Shown piece after piece: positions 44,810 to 57,835 of a stretch of DNA of 64,000 nt. A program made the translations under genes and the position numbers. Under the pieces are notes generated by a model. The model was not told the DNA's origin. It saw nothing but the letters and a program-made list of their open reading frames with translations, and did not search any database. Source of the stretch: Azospirillum lipoferum 4B (lineage in GTDB: Bacteria; Pseudomonadota; Alphaproteobacteria; Azospirillales; Azospirillaceae). Location of the stretch: positions 558,001-622,000 of the forward strand of contig NC_016623.1 in assembly GCF_000283655.1 (NCBI RefSeq), written 5' to 3'. Within the stretch, counting starts at the first letter, position 1, and the number at the start of each line of letters is the position of its first letter.

Positions 44810-45835
44810 TCAGTCCGCGCCGGTCGAACGGGCGGGCATCCGGGCGGCGGTGGAGCCGCGCAGGATGCAGGTGCCGCCAAGGACGAGGCGGCGGCTGGGG
44901 CGGTCCGGCGCCTCCAGCCGTTCGAACAGCAGGGCCATGGCGGAACGGCCGATGTCCTGCACCGGCTGCTCGATCACGGTCAGGCCGGGGCCGACCAGTT
45001 CGGTCCAGGGTTCGTTGTCGAAGCCGGCGACCGCGAGCCCGTCCGGGATCGACAGGCCAAGCCGCCGGGCTGCCTTCACCACGCCCATCAGGAACAGGCT
45101 GTTGCTGACGACGAAGGCCTCCGGCCGGTCGGGTTCGGCCATCCAGTCGACCACCGCCTCCTCCGCCGCGTCGGCATAGGGGGCGAGGAAACGGGCGGCG
45201 GGCGTCAGGCCGCGGGCGGCCATGGCGGCGCGATAGCCGTCGTGACGCTCCTGGCCGGTGGTGCTGGTGTTGCCGAACAGGCCGGCGATGCGGCGATAGC
45301 CCTGGGCATGCAGATGCTCGACCAGCATCGCCGCGGCGCGCGGGTTGTCGAGCACCACCGCGTCGTGCCGCCCGGTCGGCGCGTTGCGGTCGATCAGCAC
45401 GACGGGGAAATCCAGGTCGAGCCCGTCCAGCCGGTCAAGCGTGCTGCGGGTGGGGGCGAAGATCAGGCCGGTGATCCGCTCCTCCTGCATCAGGCGTAGA
45501 TACAGCTCCTCCCGCTCCGGATTCTCGTCGCTGTTGCACAGGATGACGCGCATGCCGGCGCGGTAGGCCGCATCCTCCACCGCGCGGCTGACGGCGGTGA
45601 AGAAGGGGTTGCGGATGTCCGACACCACCAGGCCGATGGTCTGCGAATGCTGGGAGCGCAGGCGCCGCGCCGACAGGTTCGGGCGGTAGCCGGTGGCGCG
45701 CACTGCGTCCTCCACCCGCTTGCGCAGCGCCTCGCTGACCGGGCCGTTGCCGAGCACGCGCGACACGGTGGCGACCGATACGCCGGCGGCCAGGGCCACA
45801 TCCTTGATGCCGGCGGTTTTTCCCGAGACGCTCAT
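44810..45835 (-). CDS. fruR: LacI-family repressor of the fructose PTS operon
   Basis: A 341-residue regulator. The N-terminal LacI helix-turn-helix and hinge are intact (IKDVALAAGVSVATVSRVL, then GYRPNLSARRLRS). The periplasmic-binding-like effector domain follows (TIGLVVSDIRNPFFTAVSRA; AGFDNEPWTEL). It is divergent from fruBKA, with two LacI-type palindromes between them. Fructose-1-phosphate is the known inducer of FruR/Cra proteins, and this one most likely responds to it too. The ATG at 45835 matches family N-termini; the longer frame has no support. The close link to the operon favours a local repressor over a global regulator. Confidence 0.92.
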   Translation of the reverse strand: MSVSGKTAGIKDVALAAGVSVATVSRVLGNGPVSEALRKRVEDAVRATGYRPNLSARRLRSQHSQTIGLVVSDIRNPFFTAVSRAVEDAAYRAGMRVILCNSDENPEREELYLRLMQEERITGLIFAPTRSTLDRLDGLDLDFPVVLIDRNAPTGRHDAVVLDNPRAAAMLVEHLHAQGYRRIAGLFGNTSTTGQERHDGYRAAMAARGLTPAARFLAPYADAAEEAVVDWMAEPDRPEAFVVSNSLFLMGVVKAARRLGLSIPDGLAVAGFDNEPWTELVGPGLTVIEQPVQDIGRSAMALLFERLEAPDRPSRRLVLGGTCILRGSTAARMPARSTGAD

Positions 45836-45935
45836 GTCCAGACCGATCGTGTGGGGGATGCCCCGATTGAGGGGGTGCAACCTTAGCGGCGCCGGCCAGG
45901 GATGACCAGGGCGCGGCACATTTCGAGAAGCTCTC

Positions 45936-45949
45936 TGAAAACGTTTCCA
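45936..45949. promoter_or_regulatory. FruR operator 1
   Basis: TGAAAACGTTTCCA is a near-perfect LacI-family palindrome with the central CG typical of these regulators (the arms differ by one pair). It lies about 100 bp from the fruR start, suited to control of fruR itself and, with operator 2, to looping. Confidence 0.75.
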
Positions 45950-46035
45950 GTGCCTTGGTGTAAACATCCCCCATTTTCGTGCGGCTGACAAGCCGCTCAT
46001 CCCGGAAAAAACCATATGCTGCAACGCAACAAGCG

Positions 46036-46063
46036 TTGACAGCGGAACTGTAATCGTTTTCAG
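46036..46063 (+). promoter_or_regulatory. FruR operator 2 overlapping the candidate fruB promoter
   Basis: CTGTAATCGTTTTCAG (46048-46063) is an imperfect palindrome with a central CG, similar to operator 1. It starts just after TTGACA (46036-46041), a likely -35 box, so bound repressor would cover the promoter. The two operators are about 112 bp apart. No clear -10 hexamer was found. Confidence 0.65.
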
Positions 46064-46109
46064 TAGGTCTCAAGAGTTTACACAAGAACTTGCGGAGGAG
46101 ACGGTCGCC

Positions 46110-48637
<2,528 letters not shown>

Positions 48638-48641
<4 letters not shown>

Positions 48642-49588
48642 CGAAACCGGTCGTCACCGTCACCCTGAACCCGGCCATCGACCAGACCATCACGGTGGAG
48701 GCGCTGAAGCCCGGCAGCGTCCACCGCGCCAAGGCGGTGCGCCACAATGCCGGCGGCAAGGGCGTCAACGTCGCCAGCTGCCTTGCCGACTGGGGCACGC
48801 CGGTGGTCGCCACCGGCCTGCTCGGCAGCGGCAACGCAGCGCCGTTCGAGGCGCTGTTCCAGGCCAAGGGCATCGCCGACGCCTTCCTGCGGCTGCCGGG
48901 AGAGACGCGCGTCAACATCAAGATCGCCGACCTCGCCGCCAACGACACCACCGACATCAACCTGCCGGGGCTGAGCGCCGATGCCGGCGCTCTCGACCGG
49001 GTGCGCGAGGCCGTGCTGGGGCTGCTGGAGCCGGGGACGCCGGTCCTGCTGGCCGGCAGCCTGCCCGACGGATTGCCGGCCGACGCCTATGCCGGGCTGA
49101 CCGCCGATTTCACGGCGGCCGGCGCGCGGGTGGTGCTGGACAGCAGCGGGGCTCCGCTGGCGGCGGCGCTGGCCTCCACCGGCGCGTTGCCCCACTGCAT
49201 CAAGCCGAACCGCCACGAGTTGGAGGATTGGGCCGGCCGGCCGCTGCCGACCGACGCGGATCTTCTGGAGGCGGCGCGTGGCCTGCAGCGGCGCGGCGTG
49301 GCGGTGGTGGTGGTCTCGCTGGGGGCGGACGGGGCGCTGTTCGTCAGCGGCGAGCGTGCGCTGCACGGGCGTCTGCCGCCGGTGACGGCGCTGAGCACCG
49401 TCGGGGCGGGCGACGCGATGGTTGCCGGGCTGATCGCCGCCTTCCAGATGAATGGCGGGCTGGAGGATGTGGCGCGCCTGTCGGTGGCCTTCGCCGCCGC
49501 CAAGCTGGGCTGCTTCGGCCCGAACCTGCCCGATCCGGCGACGGTGCGGTCGCTGGCGGCACAGGTGGCGCTGACGTCGCTTGGCTGA
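48638..49588 (+). CDS. fruK: 1-phosphofructokinase
   Basis: A 316-residue PfkB-family kinase that turns fructose-1-phosphate, made by the PTS, into fructose-1,6-bisphosphate. Visible motifs: VTLNPAIDQTI at the N-terminus, NAGGKGVNVASCLADWG for substrate binding, and the PfkB signature STVGAGDAMVAGLIA with the catalytic aspartate. The ATG overlaps the fruB stop (ATGA). The longer open frame begins inside fruB. Removal of fructose-1-phosphate by this enzyme would also relieve FruR induction. Confidence 0.95.
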
Positions 49589-49720
49589 TCGGGGCCTACT
49601 GATCCGGGCTGGCCCGATCCGGGTGTGCCGACTTTGCATTGCCGATGGTATCGGACGAGATTGAACACAGTGGACTCAACACAGTGGCAGGGGCGGGACC
49701 GAACCCGCCAGGAGGAAACA

Positions 49721-51502
<1,782 letters not shown>

Positions 51503-51551
51503 CCCCATCCATTCCTGAACCGTTTCCTCTCGGGCGTCCTCCCGAAGCCTT

Positions 51552-51590
51552 GCCCCTCTCCGCCCCGCGCGGGGAGGGGTTTTCTTTTTC
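51552..51590 (+). terminator. Intrinsic terminator of fruBKA
   Basis: A G/C-rich hairpin (CCCCTCTCC... paired with GGGGAGGGG, inner CCCCG/CGGGG stem) is followed by TTTTCTTTTT at 51580-51589. It lies about 50 bp after the fruA stop. Confidence 0.85.
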
Positions 51591-51662
51591 GCGAAAATTC
51601 CGCGCCAGCTTTTGCCGGCCCGTCCGTGTGATCCGTCACGACATCGCCCGGAGTGACGACCC

Positions 51663-51980
51663 ATGCTCGACGAAAAGCCCGATGTGATGCTGGGCAACAT
51701 GCTGCTGCACGTGAACCTGCTGGCCCTTGGCACGCTGATGACCAAGATGATGGCGGAACTGTTCCGCAAGGACGGGGACCCGGCCGGCAAGGCGGACGAA
51801 TGGCTGCGCCTGTTCGAGGCGACCGCCGCCCAGATGACCTTCGCCGGCGAAACGCCGGAATGGAGCGATCTGACGGCGCAGGAATTCCGCGACGTGCTGA
51901 TGCAGCACATCCACCGCGCCCGCGCCATGGCGCTGGGGGAGGAATGCGATCCGCGCGCCTATCTGCGTCATCACGGTTGA
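51663..51980 (+). CDS. Small hypothetical protein
   Basis: A 105-residue, mostly helical, acidic protein. Two amphipathic helices are likely (GNMLLHVNLLALGTLMTKMM; ADEWLRLFEATAAQMTF). It has no membrane helix or signal peptide. GGAG precedes the ATG at about 10 bp. It sits between the fructose operon terminator and the TPR gene, both separated from it, so it may be transcribed alone. I do not recognise the family. Coding is supported by codon bias (third-position G/C) and the Shine-Dalgarno. Confidence 0.65.
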   Translation: MLDEKPDVMLGNMLLHVNLLALGTLMTKMMAELFRKDGDPAGKADEWLRLFEATAAQMTFAGETPEWSDLTAQEFRDVLMQHIHRARAMALGEECDPRAYLRHHG

Positions 51981-52133
51981 GTCCGCCGCATCCATTCTGG
52001 CCGACGACTAAAGTGAAGCCCCTGCGATAAGAAAAATTGCGCAGTCGCGCAGGAGTTCTCCGCCGCTTCCGTACCAACGAACAGATGCGGTTCTGACACC
52101 GCAGACCAGTTCATTGACGGAACGGCGACGACC

Positions 52134-54443
52134 ATGGACGGGAACGCGACACGGCGTACCGAAGGCCTTCTGCGTCTTGCGGTCCAGCATCACAATGCCG
52201 GACAGATGGAGCGGGCGGAGCGGTTTTACCGCGAAATCCTGCGGATCGACCCGTCGCACGGCGACGCCGCCCATCTGCTCGGCCATATCGTCTTCCAGGA
52301 TGGGCGCCGCAAGGATGCCACCCGGCTGTTCGACACGGCGGCCCGTTCCAACATGCTGGTCGGCTCCTACCATCTGGTGCTGGGACAGGCGCTGATGGAG
52401 GAGGGGCGGGCGGAGGCGGCACTCGCCAGCGCCCGCCGCGCGCTGATCCTCAACCCCGACGACGCGGACGTGCTGTGCCTGCTGGGGGCCATCCTGGGAA
52501 GGCAGGGGCGGCCGGCGCCCGCACTTCGCTGCTACCGCACCGCCGCGCGGCTGGTGCCGGGTGCCGCCGAACCGCGGTTGGGCATGGGGCGGGCGCTGGA
52601 GGATTTGCGGCAGGCGGGCGCCGCACTCGGCTGCTACCGGCTGGCGGCACGGATGAGGCCGCAGGACCCAGCCATCCGCATCGCGCTCGCGAATGCGCTG
52701 CGCCGCTGTGGCCTGCTCGGCGAAGCGGCATCCGCCTATCGCGAGACGCTGCGGCTGGGCGTCGACAACGCCTCGGTCTGGGCCAATCTGGGCGCCACGC
52801 TGCAGGGGCTGGGCAGGCTTTCCGATGCGGAGGCGGCTTATGTCCAGGCTCTGCGCCGCCAGCCCGACCATGCCGAGACCCGCAACAATCTGGGCCTGCT
52901 GCTGCATGCGCAGGGTCGCCACGCCGACGCGCGGCAGCGGTTCCGCGCCGCTCTGGCGCTCGATCCAGCCCATCTGCCGGCGCTGGTCAATCTCGGCCTG
53001 GCGGAAGCGGCGCTCGGTCGCTACGACCTTGCGGAACGGTGGCAGCGCCGCGCCATCGCCCGCGACGGCCGTCAGGCCGAAGGCTGGAACAACCTTGGCA
53101 ACGCCTGCAAGGCGCAAGGACGGCGCGAGGAGGCGGAAGACTGCTGGAAACGCGCATTGGCGCTGAATCCCGCCTTCGCCGACGCGCTCGGCAATCTCGG
53201 TGCGAACCTCTCGGACAAGGAGGAGTTCGCGCCGGCAGTGGTGCAGGTGCGCCGCGCTATCCGGCTGCTGCCGGGCCATGCGCCGCTTCATGCCGTTCTG
53301 GCCTATGCGCTGAACGGCGCGCAGCGGACGGCGGAGGCCGGGGCCGCCTGCCGCCATGCGCTGGTGCTCGCCCCGGCGCTGGCCGATCCGCTCTGCACCC
53401 TTGGGCTGGCGGAACAGCGGCAGGGCCGTGCCGATGCCGGCCGCTGGTTCGAGCGTGCGGTCACCTCGGCCCCCGGCCATGCCCTGGCCCGCTTCAACCG
53501 CGGGCTGCTGTCGCTGGAGCGCGGGGCGCTGAGCGACGGCTGGGCCGACTATGCCTTCCGCTTCAAGGCGGGGCGGGTGCGTCCCGAACGGCGCTTCACC
53601 ATCCCGGAATGGACCGGCCAGCCGCTGGCCGGCAAACGCCTGTTCGTCTGGCGCGAGCAGGGGGTGGGGGACGAGTTCCTGTTCGCCTCCTGCTATCCCG
53701 ACCTGATCAAGCTGGCGGGAAGCGTGGTGATCGAATGCGAGCGCCGGCTGGTTCCGCTGTTCGCCCGCTCCTTCCCCAAGGCCACCGTGCGCGCCGAGCA
53801 GCCGCCTTGCGGACTGGTGGAGGCGGAAACCGTCGACTGCGACTATCACATCCCGGCCGGCTCGGTCCCGCGGCTGCTGCGGGAGCGGCTGTCGGCCTTC
53901 CCGGCGCGCTCCTGCTGGCTGTTCGCCGACGGCGGCCGCGTCGCCGATTGGCGGGAGCGGCTGGACGGCGCCGGCGACGACCTGCGCGTCGGCATCAGCT
54001 GGCGCAGCCAGCTGATGACCGCCGACCGCCGCGGCGCCTATCTGCCGCTGGATGCCTGGGGACCGGTCTTCGCCGTGCCCGGCGTCACCTTCGTCAACCT
54101 GCAATATGACGACTGCCGGCGCGAAATCCTCGATGCGGAAGGCCGCTTCGGACAGCCGATCTATGGCTGGACCGGGCTGGACCTGCGCGACGATTTCGAA
54201 GAGACGGCTGCCCTGGTCTCGGCGCTCGACCTCATCATCGCGCCGGCCAATTCCGTGGCGGAGCTGGCCGGTGCGCTGGGTGTGCCGGTCTGGCGCTTCG
54301 GCCATCGCGACTGGACGCAACTCGGCACCGGGGGGCGGCCCTGGTATCCGTCGATGCGCCTGTTCCAGCCGCTGGCCGGCCAGGGCCTGGAACAGGCGAT
54401 GGATCGCATCGCGGCGGAGCTGCGGCGGGTGGCGGGGCGCTGA
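52134..54443 (+). CDS. TPR protein with GT9-like glycosyltransferase domain
   Basis: A 769-residue protein. About 13 tetratricopeptide repeats fill residues ~10-480 (for example SVWANLGATLQGLGRLSDAE; EGWNNLGNACKAQGRREEAE). The C-terminal ~290 residues match the glycosyltransferase domain often attached to TPRs in alphaproteobacteria: GWADYAFRFKAGR, RLFVWREQGVGDEFLF, then IIAPANSVAELAGALGVPVW and GGRPWYPSMRLF. The end resembles the heptosyltransferase (GT9) donor site. TPR-glycosyltransferases often modify flagellin or adhesins. The gene faces the flagellar cluster across 15 bp, which makes flagellin a reasonable target (inference). No signal peptide. Confidence 0.85.
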   Translation: MDGNATRRTEGLLRLAVQHHNAGQMERAERFYREILRIDPSHGDAAHLLGHIVFQDGRRKDATRLFDTAARSNMLVGSYHLVLGQALMEEGRAEAALASARRALILNPDDADVLCLLGAILGRQGRPAPALRCYRTAARLVPGAAEPRLGMGRALEDLRQAGAALGCYRLAARMRPQDPAIRIALANALRRCGLLGEAASAYRETLRLGVDNASVWANLGATLQGLGRLSDAEAAYVQALRRQPDHAETRNNLGLLLHAQGRHADARQRFRAALALDPAHLPALVNLGLAEAALGRYDLAERWQRRAIARDGRQAEGWNNLGNACKAQGRREEAEDCWKRALALNPAFADALGNLGANLSDKEEFAPAVVQVRRAIRLLPGHAPLHAVLAYALNGAQRTAEAGAACRHALVLAPALADPLCTLGLAEQRQGRADAGRWFERAVTSAPGHALARFNRGLLSLERGALSDGWADYAFRFKAGRVRPERRFTIPEWTGQPLAGKRLFVWREQGVGDEFLFASCYPDLIKLAGSVVIECERRLVPLFARSFPKATVRAEQPPCGLVEAETVDCDYHIPAGSVPRLLRERLSAFPARSCWLFADGGRVADWRERLDGAGDDLRVGISWRSQLMTADRRGAYLPLDAWGPVFAVPGVTFVNLQYDDCRREILDAEGRFGQPIYGWTGLDLRDDFEETAALVSALDLIIAPANSVAELAGALGVPVWRFGHRDWTQLGTGGRPWYPSMRLFQPLAGQGLEQAMDRIAAELRRVAGR

Positions 54444-54458
54444 CCGTACGCGGAAAAG

Positions 54459-54737
54459 CTACATCAGCCGCGTCGGCTGATCGCCATCCTCGTCGAAGCC
54501 GCGTTCCGAGGGCGGCAGGCGGAAGGCGGCGGCGAAGATGCGGTCGGCGAGGCCGGGCGGGGGGCGATCCTCCGACCGGCCGAGCGCCAGTTCCATCGTC
54601 ACCATCTCGTCCAGCATCGCCTGCGCCTTGACCGAACGCAGAAGAAGGCGCCGCGCATCCCGGGCCGCATCGGCGGGCCAGAGTGCGAGGTCGCCCCCGT
54701 GGCGATCGAGCCGATCGCGAAACTCCTCATCCGTCAT
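54459..54737 (-). CDS. Small protein paired with the ECF sigma factor (candidate anti-sigma factor)
   Basis: A 92-residue, acidic, helical protein (TDEEFRDRLDRHGGDLALWP; then RSVKAQAMLDEMVTMELAL). It overlaps the sigma factor end by 11 bp, so the two are co-translated. Many ECF sigma genes are followed by an anti-sigma gene, but this one lacks a zinc-binding HxxxCxxC motif and a membrane helix. The role is therefore only suggested by position. The ATG at 54737 is preferred; the longer frame is a shadow of the sigma gene. It is the last gene of the flagellar run. Confidence 0.6.
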   Translation of the reverse strand: MTDEEFRDRLDRHGGDLALWPADAARDARRLLLRSVKAQAMLDEMVTMELALGRSEDRPPPGLADRIFAAAFRLPPSERGFDEDGDQPTRLM

Positions 54738-55467
54738 CGAATGAATCCCTGGCCGCCTGCGCACTGGCGCGCAGCAGCAGCCGGAGCTGCTGGCGCGCAC
54801 GTTTCAAAAGGGATTCTACAGCACCTATGCTGATTTGCATAACGCTCGCGATGTCGGCGTTGCTTAAATTCTCGTAATAAAACAACGTCACCGCGGCGCG
54901 CTGCTGCGGGGTCAGCTTGTTCTGGGCATCCAGGAGGCGCGCGGCGACCTGCCGGCGGTGGATGGTGCTCACCGCGTCGGGCGCGGCGTCCGACGGTTCC
55001 GCCACCGCGTCCAGATCCTGGCCGACAGGCCGCCTCTTGTGGTCGATGCAGCGGTTCACCACCACCCGGTAGAGCCAGGTGGTGAAGCGGGCGCCGCCGT
55101 CGTCGGTCCATTGGGCGCGGCGTTGCCAGACCTGCAGGAAGGCATCCTGCACGACGTCCTCCGCCTCCGCCTCGTTGCCGGTCAGGCGGCGGGCCAGCGC
55201 ATAGGTGCGCTTCAGGTGGCGGTGGACCAGGCGCCGGTAGGCCGTCTGGCTGCCGGACCGGATCTGCGCCATGAGCGTCTCGTCCGGCTCCTCGCCCAGT
55301 GGAACGATGGCGCCGGCGGGGGTCCCCCGCGTCACCTCGCCGGTCATTGCCAGTCCGCGATTGGCCAGTCCGCGATTGGCCAGTCCGGAATCGGCCAGTC
55401 CGGGATCGGCGCGCCCGCAGTCGTCCGACCGGCGCCTGGCATCAAGCCGAGAGTCCGCCATGAGCAT
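54727..55467 (-). CDS. ECF-type RNA polymerase sigma factor with repeat-bearing N-terminus
   Basis: A 246-residue sigma-70-family protein. Region 2 is typical (LMAQIRSGSQTAYRRLVHRH, EAEDVVQDAFLQVWQRR, TWLYRVVVNRCIDHKRR). Region 4 has a helix-turn-helix (LTPQQRAAVTLFYYENLSNADIASVM, then GAVESLLKRARQQL). Between them is an acidic linker. The first ~70 residues are unusual, with four 5-residue units (GLANR-like) encoded by the tandem repeat at 55348-55407. The start at 55467 lies inside the fliS 3' end (26-bp overlap); another ATG is at 55461 and a third (55347) would skip the repeat. Its place after fliS suggests a flagellar or envelope regulon. Confidence 0.88.
   Translation of the reverse strand: MLMADSRLDARRRSDDCGRADPGLADSGLANRGLANRGLAMTGEVTRGTPAGAIVPLGEEPDETLMAQIRSGSQTAYRRLVHRHLKRTYALARRLTGNEAEAEDVVQDAFLQVWQRRAQWTDDGGARFTTWLYRVVVNRCIDHKRRPVGQDLDAVAEPSDAAPDAVSTIHRRQVAARLLDAQNKLTPQQRAAVTLFYYENLSNADIASVMQISIGAVESLLKRARQQLRLLLRASAQAARDSFDDG
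55348..55407. repeat. Four-copy 15-bp tandem repeat in the sigma factor gene
   Basis: Four 15-base units based on GGCCAGTCCGCGATT; the middle two to three are nearly identical. On the coding strand they give the pentapeptides GLADP, GLADS, GLANR, GLANR. The unit length keeps the frame, so copy number can vary without inactivating the gene. Confidence 0.9.
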
Positions 55468-55921
55468 GATCCATCGTTCTCCCGACGACGGATGCATGCG
55501 GCCCTTTGGCCGGGGCACCGACGACAGTGGAAGGCCCGCCGCGTTCTGCGGCGATGGCCTGCCAGGCCTTCAGCATGAAGGAGGTCTGGCTGATGAGTGA
55601 GTCGCAGGCCGCAACCGGATCCTTCCGGCTGGCGGCGGCGCCCGCCTGTGCGATCAGCCGGCGATAGAACCGCCGGAGCGTCCAGGCAACATCCTCATAT
55701 TTGTCGAAAATTAGAATGGAATCAAGACCCGCGAACACCATCACGGCGCGCTGGATGGCCACATGATGGTCTTCGAAGCGGCGCGCGGCCGCGGCGTCGC
55801 GGGCGGCGTGCAGGTGGATCATCGCCCGCTCGTAAAGCCGGACCACGGCGACCAGCGGCGGCACCGTGCTGTTGGCGACGGCATAGGCGTTCAGGGCTTT
55901 CGAATAGGCGGAGTTGCGCAT
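55442..55921 (-). CDS. fliS: Flagellin export chaperone FliS
   Basis: A 159-residue helical chaperone that binds the C-terminus of flagellin and keeps it unfolded for export. The family pattern is clear: Y-x-K-A-L start (SAYSKALNAYAVANST), PLVAVVRLYERAMIHLHAA, and the later helix AIQRAVMVFAGLDSI. A ~35-residue tail beyond the usual end (STVVGAPAKGPHASVVGR) reads across the sigma factor start. It follows fliD by 70 bp and belongs to the flagellin-fliD-fliS set. Confidence 0.88.
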   Translation of the reverse strand: MRNSAYSKALNAYAVANSTVPPLVAVVRLYERAMIHLHAARDAAAARRFEDHHVAIQRAVMVFAGLDSILIFDKYEDVAWTLRRFYRRLIAQAGAAASRKDPVAACDSLISQTSFMLKAWQAIAAERGGPSTVVGAPAKGPHASVVGRTMDHAHGGLSA

Positions 55922-55991
55922 GGCGCCGGGTCCTCGTGATGGGGAAGAGCCTTGCTTTCGGAAGGGCTGGGGTCGGTCGTACTGAGACCGC

Positions 55992-57677
55992 TCAGCTGTC
56001 GTCGTCCTCGCTGTAGGTCAGCTGTTTCAGCAGCAGGGCCGCGGTTTCGGCCGCCGCCTCCAGCCGGGCGTAATAGGCGGTCAGCGTCGTGCGGTAGGTT
56101 TCGGCCTTGGTGCGGATGTCGTCCGACCGGCTCTGCAGGGTGGTGTCCTGGGCCTCCAGGTCGTCGATGGCGGTGGTGAGGTCGCTGTCGTAGTCGGCGG
56201 CCGCAGCATCGATGGCGCTGTACAGCGTGTCGGCCAGTCCCTGGGAGAAGTCGACGTCGACGCTGCCGCTGCTGCCGGTGTAGACGAGCACGATGCCCTC
56301 ATAGGCCGTGCCTTCGGCGCCGATGATGCGGTTGCCGCTGACGGTGAACAGGCTGCTGTCGCCATCGACCGAGGCGGAGGTCAGCGTCCCGTCCTCGCCC
56401 CGGACGATGTCGAGGGTGAAGGACTGTGGCGTCTGCGCGGTTTCGTAGCGCAGCAGGGACAGCTGGCTCGACGAAGACGTCATATTGAGGCCGAGCAGCT
56501 GCTTCACTGCATCCAGGTCGGAGCTGAGGACGCTGTTCAGCGTGTCCTCGTCCAGCTCCAGATTGTTGGTGCTGTCGAACGTGATGCCGAGGGAGGCAAG
56601 GGACAGCACGGTCCCGTCGTCAGTGGCGATCGTGGTGTTCAGCGCGCTCGATACCGACTGCGTGATCTGGCGCAGCAGGCTGTCGGCGAACAGCGTCGCA
56701 TCCTCGCTCGCCTCGCCGTCCGAGGTGGTCGATTGCTGGGTGACCACGAAGTCGCGATAGGCGTTGTAGGCATCGACGAAATCGGTGATCGCGGTCTTGA
56801 TCGACGACAGGTCGGTCGAGATCTCCATCGAGACCGCGGTGTCCGGGCTGGCGCTGTAGAGATTCAGCGTCACGCCCTCGATGGCGTCGTCGATGGTGTT
56901 GGAACTGCGGGTGATGGTGACGCCGTCGATCTCGACGATGGCGTCCTGGACCGCGACCAGTTCGTTCTTGATCGCGCCGTCGTCATCGGTGAGGCCCAGC
57001 GAGGACAGCACCCCGTCGCCGCCGTCGGTCAGCGTGATCTCTTCGCCGGTGTTGTTGGCGGTCAGGATCAGCTGATAGCCGCTGTCGCTGACCTGCACGA
57101 TGCTGGCGGTGACCCCGCTCGTCGATTTCTGGGAGTTGATGGCATCGCGCAGGTCGGTCAGGCTGTCGTCGCTTTCCATCGAAATGGTCACGGCGCTGCC
57201 ATCGGCCGCCTGCAGCGTGAAGCTGCCGGAATACCCCATCGCGTCGGTCTTGCTGCTGGCGCTGTCGGCGGCGATCTTGTGCTTCGTCGCGATCTGCTGC
57301 ACCACCACCGAATAGGTCCCGACCTCGGTATCGTCGTCCACCGTCGCGCTGAACACGTCGTCGTCGCCGATATAGGCGGCGCGCTGGCTGAACAGGTTGC
57401 TGGAGGCGCCGGTCGATGTGCTGCGGTTGCGCAGACCGTCCAGCGATTCGTTCACCGTCTGCAGAAGGTCCTGCAGGTCGGTGTAGGCGGTGATCTTCGC
57501 CTCGTTCGCGGTGATCTTGGCGTCGATCCGGTCGGCCTTGGTCAGGCGCGCGTTGACCTTCGCCTCGATCAGCAGGGAATAGTCGATTCCCGTGCCGGAA
57601 TCGCTGGAGGTCAGCGCCGAATAGCCGGTGCTTGCGGCGGTGGTCGTCGTGCTGGTGGTCGAGGTGACTGTGGTCAT
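55992..57677 (-). CDS. fliD: Flagellar filament cap protein FliD
   Basis: A 561-residue protein that caps the filament and assists flagellin polymerisation. It has the family layout: a disordered Ser/Thr-rich N-terminus, IDYSLLIEAKVNARLTKADR, variable central domains rich in Asp, Ser and Thr, and C-terminal helices (TTLQSRSDDIRTKAETYR, then YYARLEAAAETAALLLKQL). No cysteine is seen. The ATG at 57677 has GGGGG about 10 bp upstream; one at 57704 is an alternative. The longer frame shadows the flagellin gene. Exported by the flagellar type III apparatus without a cleaved signal. Confidence 0.92.
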   Translation of the reverse strand: MTTVTSTTSTTTTAASTGYSALTSSDSGTGIDYSLLIEAKVNARLTKADRIDAKITANEAKITAYTDLQDLLQTVNESLDGLRNRSTSTGASSNLFSQRAAYIGDDDVFSATVDDDTEVGTYSVVVQQIATKHKIAADSASSKTDAMGYSGSFTLQAADGSAVTISMESDDSLTDLRDAINSQKSTSGVTASIVQVSDSGYQLILTANNTGEEITLTDGGDGVLSSLGLTDDDGAIKNELVAVQDAIVEIDGVTITRSSNTIDDAIEGVTLNLYSASPDTAVSMEISTDLSSIKTAITDFVDAYNAYRDFVVTQQSTTSDGEASEDATLFADSLLRQITQSVSSALNTTIATDDGTVLSLASLGITFDSTNNLELDEDTLNSVLSSDLDAVKQLLGLNMTSSSSQLSLLRYETAQTPQSFTLDIVRGEDGTLTSASVDGDSSLFTVSGNRIIGAEGTAYEGIVLVYTGSSGSVDVDFSQGLADTLYSAIDAAAADYDSDLTTAIDDLEAQDTTLQSRSDDIRTKAETYRTTLTAYYARLEAAAETAALLLKQLTYSEDDDS

Positions 57678-57835
57678 GGCGACGGTAATCCCCCGGATGG
57701 TCATCCTTCTCCGGCTGCCGGTATCGCGGCGGCCGGGGAAGGATGAGCGCGGCGGTTGTAGAGGCCGCCGGATGGCGGCGCCCCGCGGTGATGTGAGGCT
57801 GGGCGGGGCGCGCCGGCGCGGCGGCCGGCCAACCG

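Noticed and set aside
52018-52046. Possible sigma-28 promoter upstream of the TPR gene (CTAAAG ... GCGATAAG)
   Set aside because: The two parts resemble the FliA boxes, but the gap after TAAA is about five bases too short for a functional promoter.
55348-55407. Short tandem repeats as a CRISPR remnant
   Set aside because: The units are directly adjacent without spacers and lie in frame inside a sigma factor gene.
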